Source: Enoplolaimus lenunculus (taxonomy: Eukaryota; Nematoda; Enoplea; Enoplida; Thoracostomopsidae). Taken from it: a stretch of 64,000 bases of DNA. The position numbers were made by a program, and so were the translations under genes. Shown piece after piece: positions 57,019 through 64,000 of this stretch (position 1 is its first letter; the number at the start of each line of letters is the position of its first letter). The notes beneath the pieces were generated by a model. The model was not told the DNA's origin, made no database searches, and saw only the letters and a program-made list of their open reading frames with translations. Location of the stretch: the NCBI GenBank assembly GCA_030248215.1, contig JASANG010002029.1, forward strand, positions 124,001 through 188,000, given 5' to 3'.

Positions 57019-57325
57019 CACGGTGCAACCGGAGGTGAAAAATACTGGAGCCGGATCCAAATTAGGTAGTAACGATGATGGTTAACTAGTTAATTTTAGC
57101 CAATATCTGCAATATGTTGTTAATTTATTTGGTTTTACGATAATTTTCTGCGAGTTTTCGGAAATTCTTTCCTGAAAATTGTGACAAAAGTGAAACGAAA
57201 CGCGTTCAAACAGATAAATTTTGCAAAAATATGCAAAATTTTACTACCACCGGAGCCGGACTTGGAGCCGGAGGCCGATTTTCTGCCGGAGTCGGAGCCG
57301 GAGGCAGGCCTCCGGTTGTACCCAG
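57019..57325. mobile_element. hAT-like MITE, family A (GGAGCC subfamily)
   Basis: CACGGTGCAACCGGAGGTG and the inverse CTGGGTACAACCGGAGGCC. Flanks CTGAACAA (57011-57018) and CTCAACAA (57326-57333), 7 of 8. Repeated GGAGCC at the right end. Confidence 0.85.
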
Positions 57326-57602
57326 CTCAACAATTTGTGAGCAAGGGCGTAGCCAGTCGGTGAGTTTCAGACGTCAAAACCCTTCTTCGATTTTTGCACT
57401 GGGCTTTTAGACACGGTTTCAGTTTTCAACACAATTATCTCCATTCCATATTTTTGTCGAACGTTAACCTCCCTTTTAATATCCTGGCCACGCTTTATTT
57501 GTGTGAGCTATAAAAGGTGTCTCTTCGGCCATATAAGTCAGCATGCTCATGCGATCAACAATTTATTTGAAAAAATGCAAACTTGGTTATGGTAAAGTAT
57601 AC

Positions 57603-57790
57603 CAGCCCATGTTAATTATACAGGGGGCCTTTTCATTGAAGGACAGGAGGAATAGGAGACTTAGGAACTGAGACGCTTAGGTGTAAGCTTTTGCGTGGAT
57701 TATGCTTAATACAATTAGGCTTAACCTTAGGTTTAGGCTTAGGCTTAAGCTAAGGTTTAGAAAGCACGCCCCTATAGATAACAAGGTAAC
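57603..57790. mobile_element. Probable family E MITE
   Basis: GCCCATGTTAATTATACAGG at the left and a GCCCCTATAGATAACAAGG inverse end at the right, with GGCTTA/CCTTAGG hexamers. The target duplication is not resolved. Confidence 0.55.
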
Positions 57791-58173
57791 GTAGACGTGT
57801 ATACCTATACGTCTTTCGTCCTGATTTTGTAAAGATTTTTTTACTTCAGTTCCAAATTACATACCTGATCATATTAGTATTTTTAACCACAACATGCCTA
57901 TTATCACAGTTCCACTTTAGAAATTTTACCGACTTTGTTTTTTTTCTGGTTTGCGTTGGTTTAGTCAAAGTTGGTTGGTTTTATCAACACAGGAATGCTA
58001 TAAGCTTCAATAAAGAGTCCTAAAGAAACGTGATCGTTAATATTATATCGTATATAGAGCCGTTTTTGAGCTGTTTTATATGTTTGTTCTGTTTGCTATA
58101 AAAGAATAATTTCATTTTGTTTTCAATGAAATAGGAAAGAAATTGGCTGGAGAAAACCCGAATTGCGCAAATA

Positions 58174-58550
58174 CTGTAGTGACCCGAATAAAGGGGGGTG
58201 ATATTTATTTGGTTTCTCCAGCAGGTACCCTTCCCCCTGTTTACTCGGTTACGAACTGTTATTTATTTTTAATCCGCCCTCTGCCGCCCTTCATTACCTC
58301 TATATATCTGGTATTGCTACTATACCGTTGAATTAAACGTTTATTTTTCTAATTGTCTTGCATCAAAAGCTTGAGCGATAATGCAACGATATACTTAGCA
58401 ATGTACTTTTGAAACTGTATACTTTAAAGTTTCGAACTCAACTTTATTTGGGCATCCGCTTACGGAATCTAATGATACGGACTCCTATTGATTGCGACTC
58501 AAAATGGGAACCCCCTCTTATTACCTCCCCTCTCATTCGGGTCACTACAG
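58174..58550 (-). mobile_element. Family D MITE
   Basis: CTGTAGTGACCCGAATAA and the inverse CTGTAGTGACCCGAATGAG, TA on both sides. Reverse orientation to the copy at 53312. Confidence 0.87.
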
Positions 58551-58602
58551 TATATGCGCAATTCCATTTCTATCGAATCAATTTCATCTTATTTCATTGA
58601 AG

Positions 58603-58954
58603 CAGGGTACAACCGGAAATGAAAAGGGCTGGATCCGCAGGTCAACAAACTTAACCGGAGCCGGAGCAAAAGCGAAGCTGGTGGTAAAACAAAAATGAAT
58701 AACAACGAAGCTGAATCTGACACTTTTAGCAATAATATTCAGTGTGACAATGAAAATTGGAGTTTAAGCTTGTTCTTTTAAAGAAATCTCAACAATGGTA
58801 TATGAGGCTTTCACAGCTGCCTTAGAATTACAAACCAATTCGCTGAGATGCACATATTTTATGCAATCACGAAAAATCATTACCTAAAGAAATTATCGAA
58901 ACCTCCGGCAAAAATTCTACCGGATCGTATAAGCTGACATTCGGTTATGCCCTA
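58603..58954. mobile_element. hAT-like MITE, family A
   Basis: CAGGGTACAACCGGAAATG; the right end is the inverse of GTAGGGCATAACCGAATG. Flanks CATTGAAG and CTTTATAG share 5 of 8. GGAGCC repeats near the left end. Confidence 0.6.
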
Positions 58955-59303
58955 CTTTATAGCGTAGCCAGTTAAGATGTGGTTTGAGACACGATTGTAA
59001 ATCGAAATAGAAAAACATTTTTTGGGCAGAACTCGAACAAATAGTTTTTACGACAAACTGAACATTAATTCAGCAGCTTTTCATGCTGTTATTTTTTCAC
59101 TTAAGGTAACAAAAATATTATGGTTAACATAATTTTAGGTTTTCTCAGCCGTTTTGTCAAAGAAACGTATATATTAATGAAACTAAATTTTTGTGCTTCA
59201 GACCATCTCTGTTTACTTTCGGATAAGATCAAAGCGCCTGCTTTTTAAATGACATACTGTTGGTTGCTTACGAATATCATGAATTCTGATCATGGTGTAC
59301 CCA

Positions 59304-59673
59304 TTGTAGTGACCCGAATAAGACGGGAACTGATATTTAATTGGCCTCTCCAGATCCGGAACTGCAACTATCCGTTGAATTAAACGTTTAAATGTTTTGT
59401 CTGGTGTCAATAGCTTGAGTGATAATGCAAGGTTATACTTAGGAATGCACTTTCAAAACTTAAGTACGATTTAAAGTTTCGAAGTCATCTTTATTTGGTG
59501 ATGGAGTCATTTATGCGCTACCATCAGGGATACTTGACATATATGGACTCTAATTAGGGTTTAGGGACGCTATCCGCTTACGGACTCTAATTATTTATAC
59601 AGACTCCTGTTGATTAGGATCCAAAATGGGGAGCCTCCCTCTTATCACATTCCTCATATTCGGGTCGCTACAG
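59304..59673 (-). mobile_element. Family D MITE
   Basis: TTGTAGTGACCCGAATAAG at the left and the inverse CTGTAGCGACCCGAATATG followed by TA at the right. The left TA has mutated. Confidence 0.8.
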
Positions 59674-59769
59674 TAAACCAATAAAGATATCCGTGTCCGT
59701 TTCCGGCAAAAATTGATGTTCGTTCTCGTTCTTGTTTTGAAAACACGCGACATTTCGATTTTTCAAGTA

Positions 59770-59993
59770 CTGTTGTGGCCACAACAAGAGATTAAGAGGA
59801 AAGCAATAGGAAGGGTCCTCATTTTGAGTCAGAATCAATAGAAGTCCGCATCTCTATGTCTAATCTTCTCCAATATGCAACAGACACTTGGAAAACCCTC
59901 ATGACATTTATTAAATCTAGAGAAAAAACTAACGGCGATGGCAATCAACAAAAATACTTCAACAGTTCCCCTTCTTATTCGGGTTACAACAGC
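59770..59993 (+). mobile_element. Family D MITE fragment
   Basis: Shares ATTTTGAGTC(A/C)GAATCAATAG and the right end CCCCTTCTTATTCGGGT with the other copies. The left terminus is missing. Confidence 0.55.
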
Positions 59994-60184
59994 ATTTTTG
60001 CTACCAAAAACTAAAGCCAAAATTTATTTTATTGAATTGCAACTAAAATGAGTATAATTTAGAATTTTGCACTTCATATTCTATTTTCCAGATCTGGTTT
60101 CGGTTTTTTGATCATTTAGCCTGTTCCGTTAGCTTCAGTTTTCGTTGACACTCTGACCTACCATTTACCAGACCACGTTTAGAC

Positions 60185-60366
60185 GGCCAACGTTACTTTT
60201 AGGGCCGTAACAGTAGATTAAACGTATTTCTAAGCCTAAGCCTAAGCCTAAGCCTATTAAGCCTAAGCCTAAACCAAAACCTAACCAAAAATGTAGTCTA
60301 GAATGTAACCCTACTCATTTACAGACCCACCATAAACAGGAACGGTTCTAACAGTAACATGGGCTC
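60185..60366. mobile_element. Family E MITE with GCCTAA array
   Basis: GGCCAACGTTACTTTTAGGG and the inverse GAGCCCATGTTACTGTTAG. Perfect 8-bp duplication GTTTAGAC at 60177-60184 and 60367-60374. It contains the longest regular run of TAAGCC units in the window (about 60233-60272). Confidence 0.92.
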
Positions 60367-60600
60367 GTTTAGACTATAAAATATTTTCACCAAGCGAGTT
60401 AAATATATTTCACTGAACCAAAATTTTAATTAAAACAAAATCCAACCGTAGATTCAGATTTCTTTAATTGAGCTTTACGGCTTCGGTTTACTTAAGGCTT
60501 CTCATGGTTTGTTTTGAAAAGTTCGCAAAGATCATGTTTTAGTAATTTTTTATACAAAATTAATATTGGTTTATCATATAATATTTGCAGGGTTTCCGTA

Positions 60601-60658
60601 TATAAATTTAGATGTATATATTTTGATGGTATAAATTTAGGTGTACATATTTTGATGG
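60601..60658. repeat. 29-bp tandem duplication
   Basis: TATAAATTTAGATGTATATA plus TTTTGATGG, twice, with two differences. Confidence 0.93.
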
Positions 60659-61052
60659 TAAAATTTTAACCCAGATCGCTGCAGTAGCGCTTTAGTCGGT
60701 GTGGGTGACTATATTACTCAGCGCAATATGTGTTGCTTCGCGTTTCCTACGATGAGAGAACTGGCAAAAATTGTTTAAACGAACGTAACAAGTAACCTTT
60801 GGACACCGATTGAGTTAAACCGTTAGCAATTTGTCTCCACCGCCACTGTTAATTATAATAACTGAGTAATTGTGTCTACATTTACATGTTTTAGAAGCAA
60901 CCTAAATATAAATATACGAATTACTAAAAATGTACAAATTGTTAAGAACAACATTATTTATAGCAAATAAGTAGTATCTTTTATAAGTAAAATATGATTA
61001 AACAGCGGAAAAAAATGAGTTAAATACAATGAGCGCACCTTCATAGCCATAC

Positions 61053-61277
61053 ATGTTCCCAAATACGCGCTGGTTGCGTCTTTTGCCATTGACCGCTCTA
61101 TATTTGTGCATTCGTTTCAAATGTACACTGTTCTCGTATTTAATGAGCGTTCTATTCATGCAAACAGCAATTGCAAGTGCATTGAAGTGCACTTGTGGTG
61201 CATCGAGCGAAGAACTGGACGTCACGTTTGCGAATCATGAACATAAACTGGTATACCTCAAATCTTATAATGTTTCG
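61053..61277 (+). CDS. Candidate first exon of a secreted or membrane protein (75 codons)
   Basis: An open frame starts at ATG 61053 and ends at a good donor, TCG|GTAAGG. It has a hydrophobic N-terminal half (LRLLPLTALYLCI and FSYLMSVLFMQTAIASA) ending in an ASA-type signal peptidase site near residue 43. A Cys-containing LKCTCGASSEELDV stretch and an NVS glycosylation sequon follow. GC content is exon-like. I recognise no family and find no second exon, so this could be spurious; any partner exons may lie beyond the right edge. Confidence 0.3.
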
Positions 61278-61400
61278 GTAAGGTGTCATTCTAAAAATTA
61301 GCAATTACTGTCTTAAAAATACAAAGTTCACGCTGCATACTTATATGGTGACACAAACGCAATTTTTTATATTTAGCCTTTTGTCTCATTAATAAATTTT

Positions 61401-61594
61401 GGCCCATGTAAAGATCACGGGCGGAACGTTTTTCAGTGGGTTTGCAATCGAGTAAGCTTAAGCTTTAGAAGAATTCTTTTGCTTAGGCTTACTAAGGCGT
61501 AGGTTTTAGGCTAACCGCTCAGGTATAAGCTCATTACGCTTAGGCTTAGGAATATGATTATACTATTGTTACGGCCCTATTCTATACATTGGTC
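61401..61594. mobile_element. Family E MITE
   Basis: GGCCCATGTAAAGATCACGG and the inverse GACCAATGTATAGAATAGGG. The flanking sequences agree partly (TAAATTTT against TAACTTTC one base away). GGCTTA hexamers inside. Very similar to the copy at 50694. Confidence 0.82.
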
Positions 61595-61603
61595 ATAACT
61601 TTC

Positions 61604-62368
61604 TTAGTTGTTAAATTGGCAAACACAGATGGTACTGTAGTTTCTACACTTATATGTGGGGAAGCGTTATTGAAAGTAAACCGAATTTTTCCATTTGCCT
61701 CTTTTCCAACAATATAATCTATTTATTTCCATCTTTGATCTAATCTCAAGCAGGAATTGTAATCTTGGACTGATGGATGAGTACACCCACCGTAATACTA
61801 GTTGCTCTATAAAGCGTTTGTTTCTGTACTATTTATAATTTAGTAACTGTATGCATACTAATACGCCATCAGTCATCATCCAATCGGTGGGTTTTTAAGC
61901 TTTGTACATTTCTACCAACAAAAGCTATAAATTTAAAATTGGCCCAAACTAAAAACCGTTCCAATTCTGCAGACAACATATCTGTCGCTAAATGGTGCTA
62001 TTCCATCAAAATCATTCAACCGGGTGTAAAATCGACTATTAGAAAACAAGTAGACTGACTAAGAGATGATTTACATCGCCAGAAAGTGTTCAGGCAGACT
62101 GTCCTATACACGACTTCACTCGAGGATTCAAGGGCAATTACTTAAGCCGTGCCTGTTTTGCCAAGGAACAACTGAAACCAAAATTTTTTTTATATATCAA
62201 TGACTTTTCATATTTGAGGTACCAAAATGTACTGTAGATGCAGTCTGTTCAGTACAAGCGTCGGAATCAATGCAAAAATACAGCCTAAAGCCAATGTGTA
62301 TTCGTGTTCAACGTGCTGCTAATTTGTCAATATTTTTCCTTCATTGTACTTATGCATACGCGGTAAGC
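61604..62368. other. No feature recognised
   Basis: AT-rich, short frames only, no terminal repeats I can pair. Confidence 0.4.
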
Positions 62369-62440
62369 GGGGTGTAACCGGATGTCCGTTTCCGTTAAAA
62401 ATTGGTGTTCGTTTCCGTTTCCGTTTCCGTTATAGAAATA
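62369..62440. mobile_element. Left end of a TTTCCG-type hAT-like MITE
   Basis: GGGGTGTAACCGGATGTCCG followed by a (TTTCCG) array at about 62408-62431. The right end was not found; a family D copy begins at 62632. Confidence 0.5.
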
Positions 62441-62631
62441 CCGAAAATTCTGTTATTTTTATGCTCAAAAATTAGTTGTAAATTAAGTTTACGTATCTCG
62501 CAATTTTTCATTCTAGATATGCTGCGATTGTTCGAAATGAAATTAAAATTACGAAATTCATCAAAAAACTTAAAATTTTCGATGCATCCGCTATTTTTTT
62601 ATATTTTGAGATCCCCGTAAATATTTGCAAA

Positions 62632-63114
62632 CTGTAGTGATCCGAATAAGACGGTGGGACTGATAATTATTTGGCCTCTCCAGAGGGCACCCCCCTTGTT
62701 ATTCGGCTACAGACTGTTATTTATTTTTAACCCACGCTCCGCCTCCCTTCGTTACTGATATATACCCGGTACTGCAATTATCCGTTGAATTAAACGTTTA
62801 TTTGTCTTTTGTCAATAGCTGGAGTGATAATACAAGGATATACTTATGAATGCAATTTCTAAATTTAAGTACGCTTTAAAGTTTCGAACTCAAATTATTT
62901 GGTGCTGGAGTCATTTATGCGCTACAATTAGGGTTAATTGACATTTATGGACTCTAATTAGGGTTTAGGGACTCTAGCCGATTACGAACTCCTATTAGAG
63001 ATATGGACTCTAGCCGATTACGAACTCCTATTAGGGATATGGACTCATATTGATTCGGACTCAAAATGGGGACCCCTCTTATTACCCCTCCCCCTCTTAT
63101 TCGTGTCAATACAG
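62632..63114 (-). mobile_element. Family D MITE with internal 36-bp duplication
   Basis: CTGTAGTGATCCGAATAAG and the inverse CTGTATTGACACGAATAAG. TA is not retained at either side. An internal block GGACTCTAGCCGATTACGAA is duplicated in tandem (about 62966-63037), making this copy longer than the others. Confidence 0.82.
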
Positions 63115-63165
63115 TTCCTCTATATTGGGTTTGCAGAAAACTAAAACATCTTTGAAACTTATATA

Positions 63166-63594
63166 CTGTATTGACCCGAATAAGGGGGTAATAAGAGGGG
63201 GTCTCCATTGTGAGTCCCAATCAATAGGAGTCCGTATCCATAATAAGAGTCCGTAAGTGTGTGGAGTCACTAAATCCCAATTACAGACCATAAATGTCAA
63301 TTATTCCTAATTGTAGCGCATAAATGACTCCAGGACCAAATAAAGTTGAGTTCGAAACTTTAAAGCGTACTTAAGTTTTGAAAGTATATAACCTTGCATT
63401 AACGCTCAAGCTTTTGATGCAAGGCAAAAAACGTTAGATTCCACGAATAGTTGCAATACCGGATATATATCAGTATACAAAGGGTGGTGGAGGGCGTGTT
63501 GAGAATAAACAACTGTCCGTAACCGAATAACAGGGGGTACCCTCTGGAGAGGCCAAATAAATATCAGTCCCCCCCCAACCTTATTTTTACATCT
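63166..63594 (+). mobile_element. Family D MITE
   Basis: CTGTATTGACCCGAATAAG preceded by TA. The right end is degenerate (CCTTATTTTTACATCTG). It lies only 51 bp from the previous copy, in opposite orientation. Confidence 0.78.
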
Positions 63595-64000
63595 GTTTAT
63601 CCCTCGGTAGTTCCCTGTTATCAAGGGTACTTTAAAGAATATCTCACACTGTTTGTTTTAAACAGAATGCTTTATTTCTTGTCTCATCCGAAATTTCGAA
63701 ATGCGATATATCCCCTATTCCTCTCGCGAGTATACACCCTGTAAGTATTGACTATTTTCAGTTAACGACTGCCCGTCAACCGGTGTCTGCCTAAAATGGT
63801 TCGATTTTGAAATTCTTTGCATATTTGAGTTGTTCACAACCTTCTCTAACCATTCTACTTACGTTGACATTTGAATTTTCAAAAAATATTATTTTTTTCG
63901 ACACAATCTTTTTGTCAAAAAGTTTGATGATTTGATATATCTATCAATCAACGCAACCCCTATATGAGTTGAATGGGGTCAAATTCTCCGTGATTAGATT

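Noticed and set aside
60233-60272. True chromosome-end telomere or proof of a nematode genome
   Set aside because: The GCCTAA units are few, degenerate and inside a MITE with intact target duplications, so they say little about the chromosome end or the phylum.
53620-63624. Small ORFs repeated at 53620, 58143, 59213, 62954 and 63406
   Set aside because: They all fall within family D MITE copies and repeat the same non-coding interior.
1-64000. CRISPR arrays, operons, ribosome binding sites, integrons
   Set aside because: None seen; the gene structure is eukaryotic and the direct repeats lack spacer organisation.

Overview
The window is nuclear DNA of an invertebrate-type metazoan. It is AT-rich, has large introns with GT-AG (and one GC-AG) junctions, and is dense in short inverted-repeat transposons. 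There is no sign of bacterial gene organisation, CRISPR or operons. I cannot name the species.

Two host genes are clearly readable, lying head to head about 2.4 kb apart. On the minus strand (11892 down to at least 3824) lie the first ten coding exons of a golgin-245/GOLGA4-like trans-Golgi coiled-coil tether; its 3' part, with the expected GRIP domain, was not found here. On the plus strand (14320-42837) lies a complete 13-exon plastin/fimbrin gene. Its exons join in frame to 642 residues: an EF-hand pair followed by four calponin-homology domains. Both play cytoskeletal or trafficking roles, but nothing shows that they act together. The shared upstream region may be a bidirectional promoter.

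The left end (1-2115) is the 3' half of a decayed non-LTR retrotransposon of the I/R1-like group (RT plus RNase H plus terminal CCHC knuckle), on the minus strand. The golgin introns carry a 175-bp unit as two dimers in inverted orientation, each beside a hAT-like MITE. Plastin intron 4 (15.4 kb) and intron 5 hold most of the hAT-like MITEs, including a 54-bp copy that is almost only termini and a nested pair whose two sets of 8-bp target duplications date the insertions.

Downstream of plastin (42838-64000) I recognise no known gene. It holds two other MITE families: family E (GGCC termini, 8-bp duplications, interior of degenerate TTAGGC/GCCTAA hexamers) and family D (TA-flanked, CTGTAGTGACCCGAATAAG termini, five or six copies from 53.3 to 63.6 kb). 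One possible first exon of a secreted or membrane protein lies at 61053-61277.

The most unusual theme is that several MITE families with unrelated sequences share one architecture: short conserved ends, 8-bp target duplications and subterminal arrays of a family-specific hexamer (TTCCGG, ATCGGC, GGATTC, TTAGGC, GGAGCC, TTTCCG).
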